64,000 bases of DNA, taken from assembly GCA_913058265.1 (NCBI GenBank), contig CAJXPQ010000001.1, positions 335,255 to 399,254 of the forward strand. Reading direction: 5' to 3'. Origin of the DNA: an uncultured Oligoflexia bacterium (lineage in GTDB: Bacteria > Bdellovibrionota > Bacteriovoracia > Bacteriovoracales > Bacteriovoracaceae). Made by a program: the position numbers and the translations under genes. The notes under the pieces were generated by a model. That model had not been told where the DNA came from. It ran no database searches and was given only the letters and a program-made list of their open reading frames with translations. Below are positions 50,646 to 58,143 of this stretch, in pieces; positions within the stretch are counted from its first letter, which is position 1, and every line of letters begins with the position of its first letter.

Positions 50646-51906
50646 ATTACTATCAATCAATCTTCTATTCCTGCTATCTAGTTGTTCGTATATAGTAAAT
50701 AGCTTTGATAACGATATATTGAAAGAGAATAGTATTGACCCTATCCATCCTACTCAGAAAACAACCTGTGATATTATTCAGAAAAATATTTTAATATCTG
50801 AGAGTGCAGAGGCACAAAATACATTTCAAAGCTTAGTGAAAGAGGTTACAAAATCTAGCTATCTAAGTTTTATTGAGCAGTCTGTACTTTGGTCTTTAGT
50901 TCAAATGAATTATAGACCGGACCTAAGTTCTCCTTCAGCTAAGCTTCAGGTGATGATTAAAAATAAAGGTGTGACGACATACTATAATTCCTATACGACA
51001 AGTGGCCAAGGTTACCCTTATATTTACTTACTAGAGCAATTATTAAAAGAGTATAAATCTAAAAAATCAATTATGAGTCTTGCAAAAATATACGACGAGA
51101 AAATCAAATCGAATATTATTGTGAATACAGAATTAGAAAGATTCTTGTCCATGAATAACGACAAGATTAAGAGTAATAAATACCTCAAGGCTCGCCTTAT
51201 GCGTGGAGATGAAACTCTAAGAGTAGGAGAAAGGCTGCCTAAAGTTAATATGACTTATCTGGTAAGAAAGTATCTTAAAACAAAAAAATCCCATCGATAC
51301 AAAGTCAGAAATTTTCTTTTTGATACAACATCAACTACCAAGAAGAAGCTTAAGTGTAACTTTGATATGACCTTATATAATAATTCTGTTTTCCTCATTC
51401 ACCCAGAGAAAGTCACATCAAATACTTGGGGAATAAAAAAGCAAAATCAAGTCTTCTTTGCTACAAGTTCACAGAAACTAGACGGTCTGAAGACCATAGA
51501 TAGAACGATCTTACTAAGAGGAAACTCTAATAGTCGATCACCATCAATGTGTATCCAAGAAAATGAGAAAAAAGAGCAAGTATGGCTTATCTCATCTCGT
51601 TCAAGAGATCCAGGTCAACACCTCCACCACCTGCAACAATATGGAGTTGCTGATATAGATAATCTCTCTGAGCTAGATACATTGTTAAAGTTCTCACGTC
51701 ATCAATTTCTGAAGGATCCAGTTAGATTAGTTATCGAATCAAGAAGAAGTTCAGATGCACAACTTAGCGAATTACTAAAACTCAATATCCCAATCTACAA
51801 TGCAAAAAGTCTTGGAAAGATATGGGCCTATTATGAAAATAAAAAAGAATTCAGTTTTGTACTTGATGAACGAGTTCCGGGGTATTTGGAATGCAACTCA
51901 CAATAA
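50635..51906 (+). CDS. Lipoprotein of unknown function
   Basis: 423 residues if started at ATG 50635 (or 50638). The start is chosen because it gives a complete lipoprotein signal: MMLRLLSINLLFLLSSCS with lipobox LLSSC; the upstream in-frame ATG at 50569 would put 22 hydrophilic residues in front of it. The mature part is basic and mixed alpha/beta, with pairs of Cys (TTCDIIQ, LKCNFDM, SPSMCIQ, YLECNSQ). I recognise no family. The stretch SSRSRDPGQHLHHLQQYGVAD, with several His, looks like a possible metal or active site, but this is only a visual impression. It overlaps the ferredoxin-like gene by 16 bases. Confidence 0.7.
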   Translation: MMLRLLSINLLFLLSSCSYIVNSFDNDILKENSIDPIHPTQKTTCDIIQKNILISESAEAQNTFQSLVKEVTKSSYLSFIEQSVLWSLVQMNYRPDLSSPSAKLQVMIKNKGVTTYYNSYTTSGQGYPYIYLLEQLLKEYKSKKSIMSLAKIYDEKIKSNIIVNTELERFLSMNNDKIKSNKYLKARLMRGDETLRVGERLPKVNMTYLVRKYLKTKKSHRYKVRNFLFDTTSTTKKKLKCNFDMTLYNNSVFLIHPEKVTSNTWGIKKQNQVFFATSSQKLDGLKTIDRTILLRGNSNSRSPSMCIQENEKKEQVWLISSRSRDPGQHLHHLQQYGVADIDNLSELDTLLKFSRHQFLKDPVRLVIESRRSSDAQLSELLKLNIPIYNAKSLGKIWAYYENKKEFSFVLDERVPGYLECNSQ

Positions 51907-52133
51907 ATGGACTTGCATCCAAAAACATATTTCAAGTTTCACTTGCAGACTCTGATTTACAAAAAACAATGCTAAATCTATTTAGAGAAAAAGAGATCCC
52001 TATCGCTTCTAGCTGTAGAGGAGAACGCATATGTCATAAATGTGTGATTAATGATGATCTTTTAAGTTGTGCTATTACCGTGAGTGATTTTATATTCAAG
52101 CACGGTAATATTGTTGATGTAAGTTATCTTTAA
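51891..52133 (+). CDS. Very short [2Fe-2S] ferredoxin-like protein
   Basis: 80 residues. The N-terminal half has the ferredoxin beta-grasp start (MQLTINGLASKNIFQVSLAD, then helix TMLNLFREKEIP) followed by IASSCRGERICHKCVINDDLLSCAITV. The Cys spacing C-x5-C-x2-C is that of adrenodoxin-type ferredoxins, but the fourth Cys comes only seven residues later rather than about 35, so the loop that normally lies between is missing. The cluster could still form, or the fourth ligand may be different. No reductase or partner is adjacent except the lipoprotein upstream, whose 3' end it overlaps. Confidence 0.7.
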   Translation: MQLTINGLASKNIFQVSLADSDLQKTMLNLFREKEIPIASSCRGERICHKCVINDDLLSCAITVSDFIFKHGNIVDVSYL

Positions 52134-52134
52134 A

Positions 52135-52866
52135 TTAGTATGCTGTAGTCTCACCCTTTCCATTTATATAGAAAGTTTTATCTTCACCATACTCCTGAAG
52201 GACAGTAGAGATTGTGTACTTCATTGATAAGATTGCTCCTGCAACAGGAGAGCTATCTGTACCTTCATTAGTAATGGTAGTCAGGCTAAAGTTAGCGTCT
52301 AGTGTATAACCCCATTTAACATTTACTTTTGTTGTTTTAATTTGTGCACCAGTTATATAGCGACCAACACCTCTGTACTGACCTCCATAAGAATAGATAA
52401 GCATAAAATCAAAGCTTGCTGGGGCCATGCCGAGATAGTTTTGAGTTTTTACTCTATATTTCTTAACAGTAGGAGCTCTCCAACCGGCCATTTGCATCGC
52501 TGGTACAGGTAGTCCATCTTCATCAATGGCTAAAATTTCAACTGGTTTTGAGTTAATATTTACAACCGGCTTCCCTTTTTTAACGATTTCATAAATCTGT
52601 TTTCCTAAACCAATCATTCCCTTGATGGCCATCAAAACGCCACCAGAGTTAATTTTATTTAACTGTTCTTTGCTAAAGGCCAATTCGTGAAAATCTGCAC
52701 TTTTAACACTCTGGATAAGCACTTCTTGCTCACCATTTTCTGATTCAACTACTTCATAAAGATTTGTACTGCTAATCCTTTGGAATTGCTCTGAGTAGAC
52801 ATCGTCGGCAATGGATACTTGAGATAATGTTAAGCTAAGTAAAAGAATGAGTTTGGTGTGATTCAT
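52135..52866 (-). CDS. Secreted protein of unknown function
   Basis: 243 residues with a signal peptide (MNHTKLILLLSLTLSQVSIA, cut before DDVYSEQ). After an N-terminal region with a short hydrophobic stretch (GGVLMAIKGMIGLGKQIYEIV), the rest looks beta-rich, with a repeated Tyr/Gly pattern (FMLIYSYGGQYRGVGRYITGAQ). No Cys. No family recognised. The last gene before the convergent ferredoxin-like gene, with one base between stop codons. The ATG at 52866 is preceded by GGGGAGAAA, a fair ribosome binding site. Confidence 0.75.
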   Translation of the reverse strand: MNHTKLILLLSLTLSQVSIADDVYSEQFQRISSTNLYEVVESENGEQEVLIQSVKSADFHELAFSKEQLNKINSGGVLMAIKGMIGLGKQIYEIVKKGKPVVNINSKPVEILAIDEDGLPVPAMQMAGWRAPTVKKYRVKTQNYLGMAPASFDFMLIYSYGGQYRGVGRYITGAQIKTTKVNVKWGYTLDANFSLTTITNEGTDSSPVAGAILSMKYTISTVLQEYGEDKTFYINGKGETTAY

Positions 52867-53105
52867 AAAATTTTTCTCCCCGTGAAAAAATTATATGGGG
52901 CATTAATACAAATGACTCGACCTATCGTCAAGGTGCATCTTTGAATTTTTTACTAACTACTTCTTACATTGATGGCGGCGCGTTATATGATTAATATTAG
53001 GAAAAAAACCTTTGTCATTTAAGTAATAGTTAAGTAAATATATCTGGAAACAAACATAAGTAATACTAATAGAAAATATAACGTTAACTAATAAGGCTAA
53101 AAACC

Positions 53106-54005
53106 ATGAAATTATCGATTATCCTAATCTCTCTTATTGTCTCTTTAAATAGTTTTGCTGCCCTAAGGTTTGCTACATATAATATTAGAAACTTTGATTA
53201 CGATGAAAGATCAAATACACCAACAAATAAGTCTCACTTAGTTAATACCTTAATTGATTTAAAAGCTGATCTTTTAGCTGTTCAAGAAATAAATGATACT
53301 TACGAATTTGAATCTATGATTAATATAAATTTTCAAGGAAAGCTTAAGTCTGTTTTCACTGAATGTGGTGGTGCTCACCAACAAAAGCTTGGTTTTATCT
53401 ACAATACTTCTAAATTAAAGCTCGTTAGTTTTGACCAAGATATGAGAACTGTTAATCCAAAAAATCCATCTCAAACTGTTTGTAATTCTGGTTCAAGACC
53501 TCTTGCAGTAGGAATGTTTAAGACTGTTGATACAAATAAAACGATTATTGCTATTTCTCTTCACTTAAAGTCTGGTGGAAGAGATAACAGCATTCAAAAA
53601 AGATTTATGCAGTTAAAAGGCGTGAGTGATTTAATCAGTGAGTATAGAGATAATGGTTATGAAAATTTTATTATCATGGGTGACTTTAATTCAACTGAAT
53701 ATATTATTGGTGGGAAGATCCAAGCTAAGTTTCAATCTGTTGTAAAGAAAATGGAGCTAAGAGACCTAACATCAAATGTAAAATGTACTGCGTACTGGTG
53801 GGGCGGAGTTCAAGACTCAAGACAATACCCTTCTACACTTGATCATATCCTAGTCTCACCTAGTCTTGCTCAAAATAAAAAGATTACAACTGAAGTTCGC
53901 GGACATTGTCAGCAGCTTAAGTGTGAAGCGACATTTGAAAGCGACATGGGAACTGATTTTGACGGTGTAAGTGATCACTGTCCAATCGTCTCTGAAGTTC
54001 AGTAA
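53106..54005 (+). CDS. Secreted endonuclease/exonuclease/phosphatase (DNase I-like) family protein
   Basis: 299 residues. Signal peptide MKLSIILISLIVSLNSFAA. EEP-fold motifs in order: FATYNIRNFDYD (Asn), LLAVQEINDT (metal-binding Glu), ISLHLKSGG (catalytic His), NFIIMGDFNSTEYI (Asp, Asn), STLDHILVS (Asp-His) and GVSDHCPIVSEV (Asp-His). All catalytic residues of DNase I are there. Nuclease activity on external (prey) DNA or RNA is likely; phospholipid or phosphoinositide phosphatase activity occurs in the same fold. Three Cys in the mature part (ECGG, VCNSG, KCTAY and others) could form disulfides after export. Confidence 0.88.
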   Translation: MKLSIILISLIVSLNSFAALRFATYNIRNFDYDERSNTPTNKSHLVNTLIDLKADLLAVQEINDTYEFESMININFQGKLKSVFTECGGAHQQKLGFIYNTSKLKLVSFDQDMRTVNPKNPSQTVCNSGSRPLAVGMFKTVDTNKTIIAISLHLKSGGRDNSIQKRFMQLKGVSDLISEYRDNGYENFIIMGDFNSTEYIIGGKIQAKFQSVVKKMELRDLTSNVKCTAYWWGGVQDSRQYPSTLDHILVSPSLAQNKKITTEVRGHCQQLKCEATFESDMGTDFDGVSDHCPIVSEVQ

Positions 54006-54043
54006 GACTGTACATATAAAATAAATACTCGTATCATTTTAAT

Positions 54044-54634
54044 ATGAAATACTTAAGCTTTGATATTGAGGCCACTGGCCTAGAAGAAGATGCCCTTATA
54101 ATTGAATTTGGTATGGTTCCTTTCGATGCTGAAACAGGCATTATAGCAACTGAACTATCAAAGCATTTCTATATCAAATGTCCAAGCTTCGAATCTCTTG
54201 AACCAAATTTAAATGAATGGGTAGCAAAGCATAATAAAGAGCTTATTCAAAAAGCTCATAAAAGTGGTATCCCTCTAGAGACATTCAAAACTGAACTGGA
54301 GTCTTATCTAGATTCCAAAGAAACTAAAGAATACTTTAGCAATGAAAGAATCGTTTTATTTGGTAAATCCATATCTGCCATTGATCTTCCTTTTTTAAAT
54401 CGTGACCTTGGTTGGGAATGGATGAATAAGCAATTTCACCATAGAAACCTAGATCTCTCTTGTTATACTATGGGCCTTATAGATATGGGTCTACTTGAGA
54501 AAGGCATGGATTCAGGTGCAAAGCTTATGGAGTTTCTTGAAATGGGTGAAGTAGAACACACAGCTCTAGAAGATGCCGTTAATACTGCAAAAATGTATCT
54601 CAAGCTACTTGATAAATTTAAAACAGATAAGTAA
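54044..54634 (+). CDS. DnaQ-like 3'-5' exonuclease (DEDDh)
   Basis: 196 residues, no extra domain. Exo I: YLSFDIEATGLEEDALIIEFG (D-x-E). Exo II: VLFGKSISAIDLPFLNRDL (Asp). Exo III: EHTALEDAVNTAKMY (His and Asp four residues apart, DEDDh). Such single-domain exonucleases include DNA polymerase III epsilon-like and oligoribonuclease-like proteins; the sequence does not separate them. The ATG at 54044 lies in an AT-rich region without a strong ribosome binding site. Its 3' end overlaps the convergent outer-membrane-type protein gene by 17 bases. Confidence 0.85.
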   Translation: MKYLSFDIEATGLEEDALIIEFGMVPFDAETGIIATELSKHFYIKCPSFESLEPNLNEWVAKHNKELIQKAHKSGIPLETFKTELESYLDSKETKEYFSNERIVLFGKSISAIDLPFLNRDLGWEWMNKQFHHRNLDLSCYTMGLIDMGLLEKGMDSGAKLMEFLEMGEVEHTALEDAVNTAKMYLKLLDKFKTDK

Positions 54635-55505
54635 GAAAACCATAGGCCACTTGATCTTCTTCATCGATATACGCGCCATTAATTTGATTTCTTTTTATTC
54701 TCATTTTACCTCTTACCCCTATTTGTAAATTACTATCGTAGTAAGCGAATCCCACCATAGTTTCTCCAAGAGGAGACACCATCGACTTAGTAATCTTTTC
54801 ATCTCCATCAATCGTTTGCGAACTTAACGTAGGGCCGACTTGAATAAATGAATTAATATAAAAGCTTTCCCAAGCATAGAGACCGGATATGCCTAACTCA
54901 GTATCAATTGAATCATATGACAAGCTCTCAACACCTGTGAGTTCAGGAAATTCATTTTCATAACTAGCAGGTACAAGGTTATTACCTGCTCTTATCTCAC
55001 CATGCTCAAATGTGAGGTTTAAATAATAACCATATCCATTAACAGGTTTAAGCACACTTTCACCGTGTAGTTCGTGAAGCTTTGATCCATCAAGAAAAAA
55101 TAAAGTACTAAGGCTTAATTTTGTTCCTGAAAGGGTGTCATCAGTCTTATTATCATTAAGGTTATCTCTGTCGCTCAGTACATAAAAATCTTCAAAAGAT
55201 GTATAACTTAAACTAGCGAGGTAAGTTTCAGTATAAAAAGAAATTTTTGAATCTGAATAGTTTGAATCTAAGAACTCTCCATCATCTTCTTTCTCCGCAA
55301 CAAATTGAATTCCAATAGAATAATTTGGTCCGATCATACTCAAAGTAAAATCATTAATTGGATTGGGATTAAATGTAAGAGAGTTCTCTTCGTTTGATAA
55401 TTTAAAACTAGGTGCAGACTCTCCATAACGAAACTCGGCCCCAAGCCAGTAGGAATATGAGAGATTTGAATAAATAAGTATTAAAAGAGCTAAGAATTTG
55501 TTCAT
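54618..55505 (-). CDS. Probable outer-membrane beta-barrel protein
   Basis: 295 residues, last gene of the accD operon. Signal peptide MNKFLALLILIYSNLSYSYW. The mature chain alternates polar and aromatic/hydrophobic residues (SKISFYTETYLASLSYTSFE; MVGFAYYDSNLQIGVRGKM) and ends in TYLF, a C-terminal Phe typical of outer-membrane barrels. No Cys. It is 21 bases from the M23 peptidase gene upstream. Resembles DUF-type barrels seen in Bacteroidetes, but I do not assign a family. The role (porin, anchor or assembly) is not known. Confidence 0.72.
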   Translation of the reverse strand: MNKFLALLILIYSNLSYSYWLGAEFRYGESAPSFKLSNEENSLTFNPNPINDFTLSMIGPNYSIGIQFVAEKEDDGEFLDSNYSDSKISFYTETYLASLSYTSFEDFYVLSDRDNLNDNKTDDTLSGTKLSLSTLFFLDGSKLHELHGESVLKPVNGYGYYLNLTFEHGEIRAGNNLVPASYENEFPELTGVESLSYDSIDTELGISGLYAWESFYINSFIQVGPTLSSQTIDGDEKITKSMVSPLGETMVGFAYYDSNLQIGVRGKMRIKRNQINGAYIDEEDQVAYGFLTYLF

Positions 55506-55526
55506 GCTAGTAGTATATACTAAGAA

Positions 55527-56117
55527 TTATTTTTTCGCGAGATATCGCTTCAATCTTGCAAGGTATAGTGCTGGATTTCTAACTTTATCCTTTCTACGTA
55601 TTTCAAAGTGAACATGTGGACCTGTTGATCTACCAGAACTCCCTACAAGTCCTATGACTTCACCTTGGGAGACTTGTTGTCCCTTCTTTACAAAGTTTTT
55701 TGAATTGTGAGCATATACTGTATGGTATCCTCCGGCATGGGCCACAACAATGACACGTCCATAACCATTCATCCAGCCTGCGACTTTAACCTTACCACTA
55801 GCACTAGCAACAATATTTGTGCCAGTTACCGCCGGTATATCTACACCGTCATGATGACGACCGCGCCTGACCCCAAAATGTGAGGAAACTCTTTTTGAAC
55901 CTGGAACAGGCCAAATAAATATAGCGTCAGATCCAACTCGATAGGTGGCATTATCAATTCGACCAAAATCAATACCAGAGTGGGCAAAGCCTACTTTTGA
56001 TGTTTTAAATTTCCATTTACCATCTACAAGAACATAGCTACCACTTCTGTGGTGTGAGCAAGATACCATGAGCATAAAAATACTCATCAATAATAGTGTT
56101 AGTTTGCTTTTTCTCAT
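55527..56117 (-). CDS. M23/LytM-family peptidase lipoprotein (NlpD-like)
   Basis: 196 residues. Lipoprotein signal MRKSKLTLLLMSIFMLMVSCSH with lipobox MVSC. The LytM domain has the zinc ligands in HFGVRRGRHHDGVDIPA (H-x3-D, as H-H-D-G-V-D) and GPHVHFEIRRKD (H-x-H), and the GYGRVIVVAHAGGYHTVYAH block; all catalytic residues are intact, so it should be an active peptidoglycan endopeptidase rather than a NlpD-type amidase activator. There is no LysM domain, which NlpD has. It lies just after surE, the same neighbourhood as nlpD in many proteobacteria. Confidence 0.88.
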   Translation of the reverse strand: MRKSKLTLLLMSIFMLMVSCSHHRSGSYVLVDGKWKFKTSKVGFAHSGIDFGRIDNATYRVGSDAIFIWPVPGSKRVSSHFGVRRGRHHDGVDIPAVTGTNIVASASGKVKVAGWMNGYGRVIVVAHAGGYHTVYAHNSKNFVKKGQQVSQGEVIGLVGSSGRSTGPHVHFEIRRKDKVRNPALYLARLKRYLAKK

Positions 56118-56122
56118 ATCTC

Positions 56123-56881
56123 CTAAAGGTCATTTAAGAACTCCTCTAAACTAGATAGGTCCTTAATGCCGTCTCCCGTGAGATTTTGGAGTTCAACTGA
56201 AATATGGCCTTCGTTAACTATATTACAATCGCTGCCAGGGATATCTTTACTACCTTGGTAAGTTCCCCCTACCCAATAGTAATTCCTTCCGCGAGCATCC
56301 GTTCTCTCTATAACCTCTTCGGAGTACTGTTGGAAACCTGAAGAAGCTAGCTTCACACCTACAATTTTGCCCTCTGGAAGATTTGGAACATTAATATTAA
56401 TGAGACAGTCCTGAGGGATATGCTTAAGTATTCCCTTTGATATAATTTTTCTAACAAATTTTGCAGCTGTTTCGAAGTGTTGAATATCTTTTAGATTCTT
56501 TGTTGCAAGAGATACAGCAATACTTGGTACCCCTCTGAAAGCCGCCTCTCTAGCTGCTGCGATAGTCCCAGAGTAATATCTATCTTGACCAAGGTTAGCT
56601 CCATGATTAATCCCAGACACGACAAGATCCGGCTTATTCTCAAGTAATATATTTCCAATGCCAACGAGTATGCAATCAGCTGGATAGCCTGAACATTGAT
56701 AGATATCTTTTTTAATTTCCTTAACTCTAATTGGATCACCTAGGGTAATACCATGGCCGCAACTTGACCGTTCTTGGTCGGGAGCAATAACAGTTGTATC
56801 GAATTCTTGCATTAGCTCAACATTTAGAAAATCTATTCCTGCTGCCATAACGCCATCATCATTTGATAGTAAAAGTTTCAT
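56123..56881 (-). CDS. surE: 5'-nucleotidase SurE
   Basis: 252 residues, normal. Begins MKLLLSNDDGVMAAGIDFL with the metal-binding Asp-Asp; Ser in PDQERSSCGHG; and DLVVSGINHGANLGQDRYYSGTIAAAREAAF, with the Asn of the metal site. The family hydrolyses nucleoside monophosphates and short polyphosphates in stationary phase and stress. The region GTYQGSKDIPGSDCNIVNEGHIS is the C-terminal part. Ten bases separate it from the TrpF-like gene upstream. Confidence 0.95.
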   Translation of the reverse strand: MKLLLSNDDGVMAAGIDFLNVELMQEFDTTVIAPDQERSSCGHGITLGDPIRVKEIKKDIYQCSGYPADCILVGIGNILLENKPDLVVSGINHGANLGQDRYYSGTIAAAREAAFRGVPSIAVSLATKNLKDIQHFETAAKFVRKIISKGILKHIPQDCLININVPNLPEGKIVGVKLASSGFQQYSEEVIERTDARGRNYYWVGGTYQGSKDIPGSDCNIVNEGHISVELQNLTGDGIKDLSSLEEFLNDL

Positions 56882-56890
56882 TTTTGATTC

Positions 56891-57538
56891 CTATGTATTT
56901 AAGTCGTTTTGAATAAAGTCTAAGTGATTAGTAACCTTAGTTATATCTACTGTTTGATAAGAAAGTTCAACTTGATTATTAACTTCAAAAGATAAACACT
57001 TAATGGGAAAATAATCAAACATACTATAAATCGCCTGAGAGTCCCACTCCATAAGGATTTCAAACTCAACGATCTCATCTAAGTCAGAGAAAAGCTGAAG
57101 GAAGCCATATAGCTCGTTATTATCTGCGTACAATTGTAAGTCTTTTTGATGAAAGATGATTCTCTTTAAATTTTTGGCCCCTGTAAGCTCAGCTATTTTT
57201 CTCCCCTCTTTGAAATGTAGTGAATAAGGATTTCCATAAGAATCAAGTTCAGCAATGCTAGTCTCTCCTGAAAATTCTAAATGAAAGATTCGTTTTTCAC
57301 CAAGATCCTTTTCAATCTGCTCAAGGACACTCTTGACCACAAAGTCTTTTTCATTTTCAAAAATTAACTGATAGTTAAGGCCAGTTGTGGAGAAATCTTT
57401 TAAGATCGAGACAATATTATAAGCTTGGGTAAAGTTAAAACTTTTAGGACGTAAATCAAAAGAGAACTCCTCAACATTATGTTGAAGTACATGTGTAATA
57501 ACCTCTGATTTTGTAATTCCTTTTAGTCCAAACCTCAT
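56891..57538 (-). CDS. TrpF-like protein, diverged
   Basis: 215 residues. The start, MRFGLKGITKSEVITHVLQHNVEE, and then FDLRPKSFNFTQAYNIVSIL resemble phosphoribosylanthranilate isomerase (TrpF: K-x-C-G-I-T-x-x-E, then F-x-x-x-S-x-R). The catalytic Cys of K-I-C-G is missing (LKGITK), and later TrpF motifs are not recognisable. If it is a TrpF relative, it would not have the usual general-base Cys. The neighbour is a PabA/TrpG-like glutamine amidotransferase, which fits a tryptophan or folate theme. The match is weak and I list it as tentative. Confidence 0.4.
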   Translation of the reverse strand: MRFGLKGITKSEVITHVLQHNVEEFSFDLRPKSFNFTQAYNIVSILKDFSTTGLNYQLIFENEKDFVVKSVLEQIEKDLGEKRIFHLEFSGETSIAELDSYGNPYSLHFKEGRKIAELTGAKNLKRIIFHQKDLQLYADNNELYGFLQLFSDLDEIVEFEILMEWDSQAIYSMFDYFPIKCLSFEVNNQVELSYQTVDITKVTNHLDFIQNDLNT

Positions 57539-57546
57539 TCTAGCTA

Positions 57547-58143
57547 TTATAACAAGAACTGGTCTATACTTCGAAAGAACATTTGCGGGAAAGTTGTTCC
57601 TATTGATTCTGGATGAAATTGATACGTTACTAGCCGCTCTCCATAAGAAATAAGGATTTCATCGTTTAAAGAGTAGCGGTTTACTCCAGGTAACGCCTGA
57701 TCAAGTCTACTGTGCTCCTTAACAGCTAAAGAGTTATAATGTTGAACGTGAATTATCGATTCATTCAAGTTTAAATCTTTTTGAAATTGCTTTGGGAGAT
57801 TATAAGAGCGTGTCTGCCCATGAACAGGAAGATGACAATGCTCTATAGTCGCTCCCACAGAGGACCATATAAGTTGGTGCCCGAGACAAATGCCAAAAAA
57901 GAAAATATTGTTATTTTGTAATAAACCATAGATTGTACTCAGTAAATATTGATAATCTTCAGGGTGACCAGGGCCTGGGCCTAAGATTATGACATGCTTC
58001 TGCTCAGAGAACTTCGTTTTCTGTAAAAAAGTCAAAACACGATTTTTTTGAATAACTTCAATTTCGATATCTGGGTTATGAGACTTGAGAGTTGAATAAA
58101 TATTATAAGTAAAACTATCTTCAAAGTCACAAAGATAGATCAC
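57547..58143 (-). CDS. Class I glutamine amidotransferase (PabA/TrpG type)
   Basis: 198 residues. Cytosolic glutaminase with the catalytic triad: Cys in FFFGICLGHQLIW, His and Glu in YQFHPESIGTT. MIYLCDFEDSFTYNI and VIILGPGPGHPEDY are the N-terminal glutaminase motifs. This is the small subunit of either anthranilate synthase (TrpG) or aminodeoxychorismate synthase (PabA). FolC upstream in the operon favours folate (PabA); the TrpF-like gene downstream favours tryptophan. The large subunit (TrpE/PabB) is not in the window. It shares four bases with lptD. Confidence 0.88.
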   Translation of the reverse strand: MIYLCDFEDSFTYNIYSTLKSHNPDIEIEVIQKNRVLTFLQKTKFSEQKHVIILGPGPGHPEDYQYLLSTIYGLLQNNNIFFFGICLGHQLIWSSVGATIEHCHLPVHGQTRSYNLPKQFQKDLNLNESIIHVQHYNSLAVKEHSRLDQALPGVNRYSLNDEILISYGERLVTYQFHPESIGTTFPQMFFRSIDQFLL

